Shown here: in pieces, positions 8,995 through 20,185 of the stretch
Position numbering within the stretch: the first letter of the stretch is position 1
How the letters are laid out: each line of letters starts with the position of its first letter
Position numbers and translations under genes: made by a program
From: Sphingobium sp.
GTDB taxonomy: Bacteria > Pseudomonadota > Alphaproteobacteria > Sphingomonadales > Sphingomonadaceae
NCBI GenBank assembly: GCA_013911745.1
Contig: JACESO010000001.1
Coordinates: 59,622-123,621 of the forward strand
Direction: 5' to 3'
Length of the DNA stretch: 64,000 nucleotides
Notes under the pieces: model-generated
Seen by the model: only the letters and a program-made list of their open reading frames with translations
The model's database searches: none
Told to the model about the DNA's origin: nothing

Positions 8995-11900
8995 TCACAG
9001 CACGAAATTAACCGTCGCACGAAATGACAGGGCGACATGATTTTGTTGCTCCTCCGCGCCGACCTCGCCGCCGACGCGGAATGTGTCGGTGCCGCCATAG
9101 AGGCGCGCGCGGCCGGTCCAGCCGTTGGTGCGCTCTTCGGACACGAGGGTGAAGCGGTCGCCGCCCTTGAAATAGGCCACCGTGTCACCGAGCGATCCGC
9201 CGACGATCTGACGGCGGCCGCCTTCCAGTTCCAGGCGCACCCAGCTGTCCTCGCGGTTCAGGCTGCCGAAATCATAGCCGGCCGTCAGTGTGCCGTTGAC
9301 CGTGGTTTCGTCGCTGGTGCGGCCCAGCACGGTCAGGTTGAACGCGTCGCCCCCGCCCGTTTCGCTGTAGCCGTCTTCCTTCAGGCGGTAATAGTCGACC
9401 CCTGCCGCGGGACGCAGGCTGAAGCGGCCCATCTGCAGCTGGTAGGACAGGCCGGCGGTCGCGGAGTAGAGCTTGCCGTCCCAGTCACCGTCCGCCGTGC
9501 GCGCGACCGTCCCATTGTTGAAATGGCGCGTGCCCGAAAAACCGATAGTCGCGGCCGAGAGGCGGGCGAAGGCCAGCAGCGGCCCCCATTGCCCGCGCCA
9601 GTGGGCGGCCAGCCCATATTGGTCGGAATCGACCGCATTGCTGGAATCGCCTGCCGAATCGCTGCCGTGCAGATAGGCGATGGACCCGCCGAATGCGCCG
9701 AGTTCGGACAGATATTCGACGCCGCCACCAGCGCCCCAGCCGGTGATGTCGTAGGATGCCGTGTCGCCGACGCTCTTGGCCCCGCCGAAACCGACCTGCT
9801 GCAGCCAGAAGCCCCAGCGGCCGTCCTGGGTGCGGTAGATGCCGTTGGGATCTGACAGGATGCGCGCGGTCGCACGCGATCCGGATGTCACCGCCTCGAA
9901 CGTGCCGCCGGCATGGTCGGGCAGCATCTGGCGCAGGCTGGCGTTGAGCGTGGCGCTGTCCCGCACCGCCAGATAGGCGCCAGCGACCGCCGCGTCATTG
10001 TCCAGCGCCTTGAAGATCGCCGGATAGGCGCGCGCGAGCGATCCCTGGAGTCCCAGATCCGACACGCTCTTGGCCGCGATCGACAGGGTGACGTCGCCCG
10101 TCGCCGCGTTGCCGCTGACGCCGCCCTTGAACATGTAGGGCAGGAGGGTGGCGCTATCGAGCACCGGCGCGCCGCTCAGCGATCCCGCGCGCACGATGAC
10201 ATAGTCGCCGGCCGCTCCGCCGACGCGGGTCAGGTTCACCTGCACCCGCGATCCTGCGGCGAAGCTGGCGGCCCCGGCCACGTCATAGCGTGTGTTGGTG
10301 CCATTGGCGGTGTCGATCGTAACGCCCAGCGTCGATGTCCCATTGGCTGTCAGGCTGCCCAGGGCCACGCTGCCGCTGTTGCTGGCGGCCAATGTGCCGC
10401 CGTTCAGCGTCACCGCGACATTGCCGGCATTGACGATGGAGCCGGAGAGGCCGGACGTACCACCCAGCGTCAGCGTGCCCGTGCCGCCGCCGAAATCGAC
10501 ATTGCCCGTTACCTTCGCGGTATCGGAAAGGGACAGGGCCGACGTGCCCGCGCCGAAGGCGAGATTGCCGGTCAGCGTCGACGATCCAGCGAAACTGACG
10601 CTGTCGTTGCCAGCGCCCAGATCGATATTGCCGGTGATGCGGCCCGCCGACACGGTCATGCTGTCATTGCCCGACCCCAGATAGACCGCGCCGTTGATCG
10701 TGGGGGCGGTCGCATTGGCCGACGCCAGCGCCTGCGTCAGCGTGACGCCGCCGCTGTTGGCGCGCAGATCGATCGCGATGTTGGTGAGGCCGCCGGTCGC
10801 GCTGATGGTGCCGCTGTTCGACAGGCTCGACACGGTTCCGCTGCTGTCGAGGATGGCGACCGCCGTGCCCTTTGTGGTGTCCAGCGCCGCCGCGCCGATG
10901 CCGCCGGTCACGACGATGCCGTTCACTTGCGCACCGCTATCGATCAGCAGTCCGCGCGCGGCGGTCCCGGTGGAGGCGGAGCCGGTCGCGCCGACACTGC
11001 CGTTGACCTCGATCGTGCCGGCAGTCGTGCCGGACCCGACACGCAGGGCGGTCGCGTTGCTGTCATAGGAAACGGCGGTGATGGAACCGGCGACCTTGAC
11101 GCCCCTGGCGATCGACACATCGCCTCCCAGTCCGCCAAGGACCAGGCCATTCGCGTCCACCCCGTTATAGACGCCATAACCCGCGATGCTGCCATTGACG
11201 ATCAGGCCATAGCCGGTGCCGCCGGCAGCGACCGCGCCGATGACCGTGTCGCGGCTGGCCGACCCGATCTGCACCGCCGGCGCGCGGCCGTAGCTGGTGA
11301 TGACGGCCGACCCTTCGCTCGCATCAGTGAGGCCGTCATTGTCCACATCGGGCTTGGTCGAATCGAGCGTCGGCGGGATATCGAAGATGATGCCGCCGCT
11401 CACATTGCCGGCGATCACCACGGCCGATCCGCCCTGCAGCAGGTCGTCCGCGTCGAGTTTGGTCACGTCGGTCGGGCGGGTGGTCGATCGATAGCCGGTG
11501 CTGGCAATGCTACCCTGGATCTTCAGCGCGCCGTTGATATCGCCCAGCAGCGCCGCGCCGACGCTGTTGGCCCCGGTCGCCACGGTCGTGCCGCGCAACG
11601 TGACATTGCCATTGATGTCGTTGGCGCGGACGCCATAGCTGTTGTCGCCGATGACGTTGGTGGCGCCACTGGTGGACAGAGCACCGTTCAAGGTGCCGTC
11701 GATGCGGACGCCGGCGCTGTTGTTACCCTCTATGGAGATGGTGCCGTTCTGGCTGATGGCACCCGTATGCGCCGCACCCGCTTGCACCCAGATGGCGTTG
11801 CGGCCGCTGCCCTTTGCCAACGGGCCGTCCAGATCGCCGTCATTGTCTGTGTCGGTCGCAGTGTAGTTTTCGGTCAGCGTGATTGTGCCGCTGTTCGTGA

Positions 11901-12198
11901 CCGAGCCGTTCCGCCCAGCCGTCGCCAATATGCCGGTCGCATTGTCCGCGTCGTTGATCGTAATGTTGCCGGCGTTGGAGACGGCATGATTGCTGTCCAT
12001 CGTCACGGCGGCGCCGGAGGGCAGGGTGATCGATCCCGCCGAACTGATGGTGATGCTGTCCCCCGCGCCATTTGCGGCGGTGGATGTGCGGACAGCGGTC
12101 GTGGTGGCGGTGCCGATGGTCGTTTCCGCTGACGCGTCGGACAGGGTCAGGGCTGCCAATACGGGGGCGATGGCCGTACAGGCCAGGTAATGTCGCAT
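8995..12198 (-). CDS. Type V autotransporter with calcium-motif passenger
   Basis: A 1067-residue surface protein. The start at 12198 has GGAGA just upstream and opens a signal peptide (MRHYLACTAIAPVLAALTLSDASA). Residues about 25-790 form a low-complexity Gly/Ser/Thr/Asn-rich passenger of short repeated strands, as in beta-helices. It includes two EF-hand/thrombospondin-3-like acidic motifs (DTDNDGDLDG, DVDNDGLTD) and two RTX-like motifs (GSGNDSM, GAGNDSV). The last ~270 residues (from about FEAVTSGS) form an autotransporter beta-barrel ending in VNFVL. The passenger function is unknown: adhesin-like is an inference. It follows the TonB receptor by 98 bases on the same strand and is probably under the same sigma/FecR control. 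Confidence 0.87.
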   Translation of the reverse strand: MRHYLACTAIAPVLAALTLSDASAETTIGTATTTAVRTSTAANGAGDSITISSAGSITLPSGAAVTMDSNHAVSNAGNITINDADNATGILATAGRNGSVTNSGTITLTENYTATDTDNDGDLDGPLAKGSGRNAIWVQAGAAHTGAISQNGTISIEGNNSAGVRIDGTLNGALSTSGATNVIGDNSYGVRANDINGNVTLRGTTVATGANSVGAALLGDINGALKIQGSIASTGYRSTTRPTDVTKLDADDLLQGGSAVVIAGNVSGGIIFDIPPTLDSTKPDVDNDGLTDASEGSAVITSYGRAPAVQIGSASRDTVIGAVAAGGTGYGLIVNGSIAGYGVYNGVDANGLVLGGLGGDVSIARGVKVAGSITAVSYDSNATALRVGSGTTAGTIEVNGSVGATGSASTGTAARGLLIDSGAQVNGIVVTGGIGAAALDTTKGTAVAILDSSGTVSSLSNSGTISATGGLTNIAIDLRANSGGVTLTQALASANATAPTINGAVYLGSGNDSMTVSAGRITGNIDLGAGNDSVSFAGSSTLTGNLAFGAGTSALSLSDTAKVTGNVDFGGGTGTLTLGGTSGLSGSIVNAGNVAVTLNGGTLAASNSGSVALGSLTANGTSTLGVTIDTANGTNTRYDVAGAASFAAGSRVQVNLTRVGGAAGDYVIVRAGSLSGAPVLDSATLLPYMFKGGVSGNAATGDVTLSIAAKSVSDLGLQGSLARAYPAIFKALDNDAAVAGAYLAVRDSATLNASLRQMLPDHAGGTFEAVTSGSRATARILSDPNGIYRTQDGRWGFWLQQVGFGGAKSVGDTASYDITGWGAGGGVEYLSELGAFGGSIAYLHGSDSAGDSSNAVDSDQYGLAAHWRGQWGPLLAFARLSAATIGFSGTRHFNNGTVARTADGDWDGKLYSATAGLSYQLQMGRFSLRPAAGVDYYRLKEDGYSETGGGDAFNLTVLGRTSDETTVNGTLTAGYDFGSLNREDSWVRLELEGGRRQIVGGSLGDTVAYFKGGDRFTLVSEERTNGWTGRARLYGGTDTFRVGGEVGAEEQQNHVALSFRATVNFVL

Positions 12199-12296
12199 GA
12201 TGTCTCCTCTGAGCGCCGCGCTGGCCATTGGCCGCGCGTTGACCCAAGGACGGCGCAGAGAGCCGGCTTCCGTGGGCGAAACTGCAGAAAGTTGAT

Positions 12297-14753
12297 CTAA
12301 AAGGCGAAATCGACGCCCAGCCGCACGGTGCGGGGACGCAGCGGCGTGTAATAATCCGTGTTGAGATCGAACGGCGTGCCGAGCGAAAAGCGGTTGCCGT
12401 TGCTGTTCAGCAGGTTGGTCAGCGACAGGCTGTACTGGACAGCGCCCCATCGAAGGTTCGCCGCTAGGCTGGTATCGACATAATCGCCCTGCGTCTGGCC
12501 GAGGATCGGGCCTACGCCAAGGCGGGATTTGCCGACATAACGGGCGGACCCCGACAGGTGCAGCATGCCGCCGTCGCCCATTTCGGCGCGCCAGTCGATG
12601 CCCATCCGACCGCCGAGATTGGCGACGTTGGGCAAGTCAAGCGACCGCCCTGCAAAGGACAGGGTCCGCAGGAAGGCCGCCGGCTGCGTCAGGCGGCTGT
12701 CATTGTAGATGATGCTGGCATCCAGCGTCAGCGGCGCGACGGGCCGCAGCACCACCCGCGCCTCCACCGTGTAGATGCGTCCGTCCCCGATATTGGCTGT
12801 CGTGGGCAGGCCGATCCGGTCGGTCACGTCCGCCTGGATATTGCGCCAGTCGGTCCAGGCGAGATTGGCGCTGGCGGCGAAGCGGTCGCGGCCGGGCACG
12901 CCCTTTCGCGCGCCGAGTTCGACCGTCGATATCCGGTCGTTCTGGAAGCGGCGGACGCGCTGGTCGTCCACCGCCAGGCCGCCGGGGCGGAAACCCTGCT
13001 GGAACCGGGCATAGAGCGTCACATCGCCCAATGCGTCGGTCAGGATGGAGGCGGACGGCAGGAAGATCGTCTCGTCGCGGTCGGCCTGCGCCTCCGCCCG
13101 CGCGAGGTCCGCGGTGGAAAGCGCGGTGACGGCGTCGAGTGCACGGCCGGACAGGCGGCTGTTGGTCAGGCGTCCGCCGACGGTCGCTATAAGGCCGCGG
13201 ACCGGCTCGAAGGATGCTTCGCCGAAGAGGGTCGCTTCCCTGACGCGGTTGCGCACGCCGGTTGCCGCCGCGGGAATGCCCCGGCCATAGATGGGCACGC
13301 CCGGAATGATGACCGGCTCCGCGATCGCCGTCCCGAACGTCCCGAAGCCCGTCAAGGATCGATGGAGTTCGGAACTGCTTTGAAGGTAGGAGGCGCCGAG
13401 AATCCAGCCGAGGCCATTGTCCATGTCCCGCACGATCCGGTTTTCGGTCGAGAAGATATCGACATGGTTGCGCTGGGTGAACAGCGCCGGAAATCCCTCC
13501 GGCTGCGTCGCGTCGTAGCTTTCGTCGAGATGATGCCGGACATAGCCGGTGGAGGACACAAAGCGCAGCGTGTCCCACTGTCGCTCGATGCGCACATTGC
13601 CCAGCAAATAGTCGGACGCATAGGGCTGGGCTACGGCGGACGCGCGCTCCAGCCGGCCGACGGATCGGGACGCATATTGCGCGTCGTCGCCGTCGATATG
13701 CTGATAGACGCCGTTGAGGTCGATGGTCCAGTCGGCGTCCGGCGCGAAGCGGAGCGCCGCGCGGCCGCCCCATGTCTGCACCCGGTTCACGTCGTCCCTA
13801 TTGCGGCGCAAGTCGTCGATATAGCCACCGTCTCGAACGCCATAGCCCACCAATCGCAGTGCCACCTTTTCCGCGACCAAGGGGATGTTGATCGTGCCGG
13901 AGAGGTCCACGCCCGGCTCGCCACGCTGCGTTGCGCTGAGGCCGGCCGATAGCTGCCCGCCCCATTCGCCAAGGTTAGGCGCGTTGGGCATGATGCGGAT
14001 GATGCCGCCCAGCGACCCTGCGCCGTACAGCGTGCCCTGCGGTCCCTCCAGCACCTCTACCCGGCCGACGTCATAGAGTTTGAGATCGGGATCGGGTGCG
14101 GCATAGTTGAGACGCATGTCGCCCAGATACTGGCCGGTCGTCGCCTGCGTCGGTCCCGCGACGCCGGAATCGGCGATGGCGCGTATGAACAGCTTGTTGC
14201 GGCCCGCGCCGGCATGGGTGGAACTGAGGCTCGCCACGCGGGAGAGCAGGGCGACGGTCCCCCCGGCGGCCTCTGCGGTGCTGAACAGGTTGCTGTCCAG
14301 CGTTTCGACCACGCCGGCATAGCGGGCCAGCGGCGTGTCCCGCTTCGACGCCGTGACGATGATGTCCGCCTGCGGCTGGTCCGGTGCGGGCGCGATCGCG
14401 GCGAGGATCGGCGCGGGAGCGGGTGGGCGCGGCGAGGATGGCGCCCGCACGATGCGCCAGCCAGCCGGGCCGACGCGCTTGGCCCTTGCGCCAGTGCCCT
14501 TCAGCAGCGCCTTGAGCGCAGAATCGATGGAAAGCGTACCCCGCACGGCGGGCGTGGGAAGCTGAGCGAGCGACTGGTCGGACATGCCGATGCTGGCGCC
14601 GGTTTGACGGCCGAGCGCGATCGCCGCCTCCCCGAGCCGGCCGGGGGCGATGTCTATTGCCTGTCTGTCCGCCGCCAAAGCGGGCGTAGCCGTTATTGCT
14701 ATGATCGCGATGGCGGGGGCGATGGCGATCAGAAGGTCAGTCGTGCGACCCAT
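12297..14753 (-). CDS. TonB-dependent receptor/transducer with STN domain
   Basis: An 818-residue outer-membrane receptor. A signal peptide (to about residue 28) precedes an STN signalling domain (about 30-100), then a Pro/Ala linker, a TonB-box-like DIIVTASKR, a plug domain (VEVLEGPQGTLYGAGSLGGIIR) and a 22-strand-type barrel ending in LGVDFAF. The STN domain marks it as a transducer that signals to FecR rather than a plain transporter. The ATG at 14753 lies inside the end of fecR (17-base overlap), with GGAGG very close upstream, so translation is coupled. The ligand is unknown: family members take up siderophores, vitamins or glycans. Confidence 0.92.
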   Translation of the reverse strand: MGRTTDLLIAIAPAIAIIAITATPALAADRQAIDIAPGRLGEAAIALGRQTGASIGMSDQSLAQLPTPAVRGTLSIDSALKALLKGTGARAKRVGPAGWRIVRAPSSPRPPAPAPILAAIAPAPDQPQADIIVTASKRDTPLARYAGVVETLDSNLFSTAEAAGGTVALLSRVASLSSTHAGAGRNKLFIRAIADSGVAGPTQATTGQYLGDMRLNYAAPDPDLKLYDVGRVEVLEGPQGTLYGAGSLGGIIRIMPNAPNLGEWGGQLSAGLSATQRGEPGVDLSGTINIPLVAEKVALRLVGYGVRDGGYIDDLRRNRDDVNRVQTWGGRAALRFAPDADWTIDLNGVYQHIDGDDAQYASRSVGRLERASAVAQPYASDYLLGNVRIERQWDTLRFVSSTGYVRHHLDESYDATQPEGFPALFTQRNHVDIFSTENRIVRDMDNGLGWILGASYLQSSSELHRSLTGFGTFGTAIAEPVIIPGVPIYGRGIPAAATGVRNRVREATLFGEASFEPVRGLIATVGGRLTNSRLSGRALDAVTALSTADLARAEAQADRDETIFLPSASILTDALGDVTLYARFQQGFRPGGLAVDDQRVRRFQNDRISTVELGARKGVPGRDRFAASANLAWTDWRNIQADVTDRIGLPTTANIGDGRIYTVEARVVLRPVAPLTLDASIIYNDSRLTQPAAFLRTLSFAGRSLDLPNVANLGGRMGIDWRAEMGDGGMLHLSGSARYVGKSRLGVGPILGQTQGDYVDTSLAANLRWGAVQYSLSLTNLLNSNGNRFSLGTPFDLNTDYYTPLRPRTVRLGVDFAF

Positions 14754-15699
14754 TCCCTCCTTCCAGAAGCCAACCGTCCTGCTGACGCACGGCGTCAAGG
14801 CCCATCAGGGGCGCAGCCTGCGCAAAGAAGCGCGCCGGGTCGCGGTCCAGGCGGATCGTGCCGGTAAATCGCATCGCAGCGGCCTGCGGCGTGTAGCGGA
14901 TCGCGATGCCGAGCGAGCGCGACGCGTCCTGCGCCACCTGCGATACCGTGGCGTTGGCATAGATCAGCTGTCCCTGACGCCAGCTGGCGACGGAGGCGGG
15001 GGCGACGTCCATAACGCGCAACCCGCCAGCATCTTCGGTCAGACCACGCCCGGCGGGCAGGGCGATGGCTTCGGCCTTCGGATTGTAGATGACCTTGCCT
15101 TCCGACACGCCGATCCGGGTTGCGTCCCCGCTATGGACGATGTTGAAGACGGTGCCGGCATCCTCGAACACATCGTCGCCCACGGTCACGCGGAACGGGT
15201 TGGCCGCGTCATGCCGCACCGTGAAGGCCGCTTCGCCCCGGTCGAGGGCGGCGAAGCGCGCGTCCTTGCGATCGAAGCGCATCGTCGTGTCGCCGTTCAG
15301 GTGGACGGTGGTGCCGTCGTCCAGCGCGATGGTGCGGGTTTCTCCCGGTCGCGTCGTAACGCTGTAGATGTCGCTGCGATTGAGGACAGCGATCGAGACA
15401 GTCGCGACGAGCGCCGCCGCGACCGCGCCGCCGGCAATCCAGCGGAAGCGGGGACGGCGGTCCCCTGCGTCATTTGCGGCGACAGGCAGGGTCACAGGAG
15501 CAACCGGGATCAGGCTGTCCATTTCGCTGTCCGCCGCCATCAGCGCATCATAGGCGGACGCGTTGGCAGGATCGGCCTCCAGCCATGCGGTGAAGCCGGT
15601 CCAGTCCTCAAAATCGGGGTCGCGGGTGCGGATCACCCAACCCAGCGCCTCCTCGTTCATCATGGCTCCAGCCCTGTTTCCTTGCCCCTTGTCGGACAT
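14737..15699 (-). CDS. FecR-family anti-sigma regulator
   Basis: A 320-residue inner-membrane protein that relays the periplasmic signal of a TonB transducer to its ECF sigma factor. The N-terminal cytoplasmic DUF4880-type segment (EEALGWVIRTRDPDFEDWTGF, ASAYDALM) binds sigma. One transmembrane helix (WIAGGAVAAALVATVSIAVL) follows. The periplasmic FecR domain has TRPGETRTIALDDGT and the AAFTVRHD strand. A C-terminal STN-like stretch (DRDPARFFAQAAPLMGLDAV) ends the protein. It begins 16 bases after the sigma gene and overlaps the receptor gene. Confidence 0.93.
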   Translation of the reverse strand: MSDKGQGNRAGAMMNEEALGWVIRTRDPDFEDWTGFTAWLEADPANASAYDALMAADSEMDSLIPVAPVTLPVAANDAGDRRPRFRWIAGGAVAAALVATVSIAVLNRSDIYSVTTRPGETRTIALDDGTTVHLNGDTTMRFDRKDARFAALDRGEAAFTVRHDAANPFRVTVGDDVFEDAGTVFNIVHSGDATRIGVSEGKVIYNPKAEAIALPAGRGLTEDAGGLRVMDVAPASVASWRQGQLIYANATVSQVAQDASRSLGIAIRYTPQAAAMRFTGTIRLDRDPARFFAQAAPLMGLDAVRQQDGWLLEGGNGSHD

Positions 15700-15715
15700 G
15701 ACGCCGCGGCCGCCA

Positions 15716-16228
15716 TCATTCCGTATCCATTTTCTGCTTGAGCGCCAGCATCGCGCGATAGGCCTTCTGCAGATCCTTCTCGACGGTGGTCAGGCTGATG
15801 CCCAGTTCCTCTGCTATGACCCTTTGCCCGACGCCCTCCAGCCGGAAACGGCGGAACACCAGCTCCACGCGAGGGCCAAGTTCGCGCAGCACCGCCTGCG
15901 CTTCTTCCAGCCGCTGGTTGAGGATCATCCGTTCGTCGACGGGCACCTCTTCGGTCGGATCGGCCATCACGCCTCCGGCGCCTGCCGCCCAGTCCTGTTC
16001 CCGCCGTTCACGGCGCGACGCGGACCGGTAACGGTCGAGCATCAGGTTGTTGGCCGTGCGATATAGATAGGGCAGCGGATCGGCGACCGGGCCGACATCT
16101 TTCGCCTGCAGCTTCATCCATATGTCCTGCAACAGATCCTCAGCGTCCTCCCCCGCGCCGCGCGCGCGCAGGAAGCGCAGCAGGGCGGCGCGATTGGCCA
16201 TGAAAATCTGGGAGAGGCCAGTGGCCAT
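15716..16228 (-). CDS. FecI-type ECF sigma factor
   Basis: A 170-residue sigma factor with region 2 (FLRARGAGEDAEDLLQDIW, PLPYLYRTANNLMLDRYRS) and region 4 (LVFRRFRLEGVGQRVIAEELGISLTTVEKDL) and no extra domain. It would direct RNA polymerase to its own operon and to the receptor and surface genes when FecR signals. The start is taken at MATGLSQIF (16228). An in-frame ATG at 16294 would add 22 residues before the usual beginning. First gene of the sigma-fecR-receptor-autotransporter run. Confidence 0.93.
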   Translation of the reverse strand: MATGLSQIFMANRAALLRFLRARGAGEDAEDLLQDIWMKLQAKDVGPVADPLPYLYRTANNLMLDRYRSASRRERREQDWAAGAGGVMADPTEEVPVDERMILNQRLEEAQAVLRELGPRVELVFRRFRLEGVGQRVIAEELGISLTTVEKDLQKAYRAMLALKQKMDTE

Positions 16229-16368
16229 GCCGGTGAAGCGTCCAGTCAAGCGGGTCTGGCCTGCGCCATAAAGAAGAGGAAGGGGCTTTGGCAATCGCCA
16301 AGCGGTTTACGAGGCCGTCCCACTCCTCTAGCCATGGCCCCCATGGCAACAGCATATGGCGGCGCAGC

Positions 16369-17562
16369 ATGGGACAGGTGACGGACAGGGCGGCGGCCGA
16401 GGCGGCCGGCATGGACGCCGACCGGCTGGACGCGCTCGTCGCGGAACTGGACGCCACCTATGTCGCGAGCGGGAAATTGCCGCACATGCACATGCTCGTC
16501 TCGCGCGACGAGCAGCTCCTGTTATCGGTGGTGCGCGGGCGGGCGCGAGAAGATGGCGCGCCACTGCGGCATGACGCATTGTATCGCATCGCGTCGATGA
16601 CCAAGCCGGTGACGTCAGTCGCCTTCATGATGCTGGTCGAGCAGGGGAAGGTCGCGCTGGACGATCCCGTCACGGACGTCATCCCGGAATTTGCGAGCCT
16701 GCGCGTCGGCACCACGGATGGATCGGTGCCTGCCCGGCCAATGCAGATGATCGACCTGATGCGGCATACGTCGGGGTTCACCTATGGCCTCCAGCGGCAG
16801 ACGCCGATCGATGCGCGCTATCGGGAATTGGGGCTGGACGAGTTCCAGCAAAGGCGCACGTCCGACCAGTTCATCGCCGCGCTTGCCGGCCTGCCTCTGG
16901 AATTCTCGCCCGGTGACCAGTGGAATTATTCCGTCTCCACCGATGTGCTGGGCGTCGTGGTCGAGCGGTTGAGCGGCCTCGACCTTGAAGCCTTCTTCCA
17001 GCAGCGCATCTTCGCGCCACTGGGCATGACCGACACGACCTTCATGCTGCCGGACGCGAAGGCGGACAGGATGACCGATGCCTGGCGGCTGGACGAAGGC
17101 GGCGGCATCGTCGTCGCGGACCATGGCGCGCGCAGCGCATGGCGGCGCACCGGCTGTTTCCATTCAGGCGGCGGCGGGCTGGTGTCGAGTGTTGCGGACT
17201 ATCATCGCTTCGCCCGCATGTTGTTGCGCGAAGGCGAGCTGGACGGCGCGCGGCTGCTGGCGCCGGAGACCGTGCGGCGGATGCGCACCAACCAGCTGCC
17301 CGGCGGAGGCGACCTTGCCAGCCTGTCCCGCGCCATGTTCAGCGAAGCGGATTATCAGGGCGTCGGCTTCGGCCTGGGCTTCGCCATGGGCCTTGCCAGC
17401 GGCGAATATTATTGGGGCGGCGTGTTTTCGACTTACTTCTGGATTGACCCAGTCCAGCGCCTGATCGGCATCTTCATGACCCAGCATCTGCCGTCGAGCA
17501 CCTATCCCGTCCGTGCCCGGCTGCGGCAGGGCGTGGCGGATGCCATCGTCAAACGTCCCTGA
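16369..17562 (+). CDS. Class C beta-lactamase-fold serine hydrolase
   Basis: About 397 residues of the beta-lactamase/transpeptidase-like family (EstB/DD-peptidase type). The SxxK nucleophile motif is SMTK (Ser76-Lys79), the second motif is YSV in WNYSVSTDVLG and a GGGGLVSSVADYHRFA segment follows. No signal peptide is evident, so a cytoplasmic esterase or beta-lactam/peptide hydrolase is as likely as a true lactamase. It is divergent from the ECF sigma gene. The start is uncertain: the frame is open from 16288, and the ATG at 16369 lacks a good ribosome site. Confidence 0.82.
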   Translation: MGQVTDRAAAEAAGMDADRLDALVAELDATYVASGKLPHMHMLVSRDEQLLLSVVRGRAREDGAPLRHDALYRIASMTKPVTSVAFMMLVEQGKVALDDPVTDVIPEFASLRVGTTDGSVPARPMQMIDLMRHTSGFTYGLQRQTPIDARYRELGLDEFQQRRTSDQFIAALAGLPLEFSPGDQWNYSVSTDVLGVVVERLSGLDLEAFFQQRIFAPLGMTDTTFMLPDAKADRMTDAWRLDEGGGIVVADHGARSAWRRTGCFHSGGGGLVSSVADYHRFARMLLREGELDGARLLAPETVRRMRTNQLPGGGDLASLSRAMFSEADYQGVGFGLGFAMGLASGEYYWGGVFSTYFWIDPVQRLIGIFMTQHLPSSTYPVRARLRQGVADAIVKRP

Positions 17563-17700
17563 CCTGATTGGTGTTAGCGGCTGGCACGGATCGAAAGGCT
17601 GGCTGGCACGTTCGGTTGCTGCAGCGCAAAAATGGCGATGGCGCGGCTAGGGACGCTGTGCCATCATCATCCATATTCAGCAGCAGGGGGTGATTTCGCC

Positions 17701-20169
<2,469 letters not shown>

Positions 20170-20185
20170 GGAGTGCGCCGCCCCC

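Noticed and set aside
9913..12132. 739-residue plus-strand frame opposite the autotransporter
   Set aside because: Antisense of a repetitive, glycine-rich passenger. Composition is Arg/Gly/Asp-rich with no fold or motif.
12199..17562. Lasso-peptide or other peptide product cluster near FecI-FecR-TonB genes
   Set aside because: Such signalling genes accompany lasso peptides in some sphingomonads, but no precursor, transglutaminase-like protease or asparagine-synthetase-like cyclase is present.
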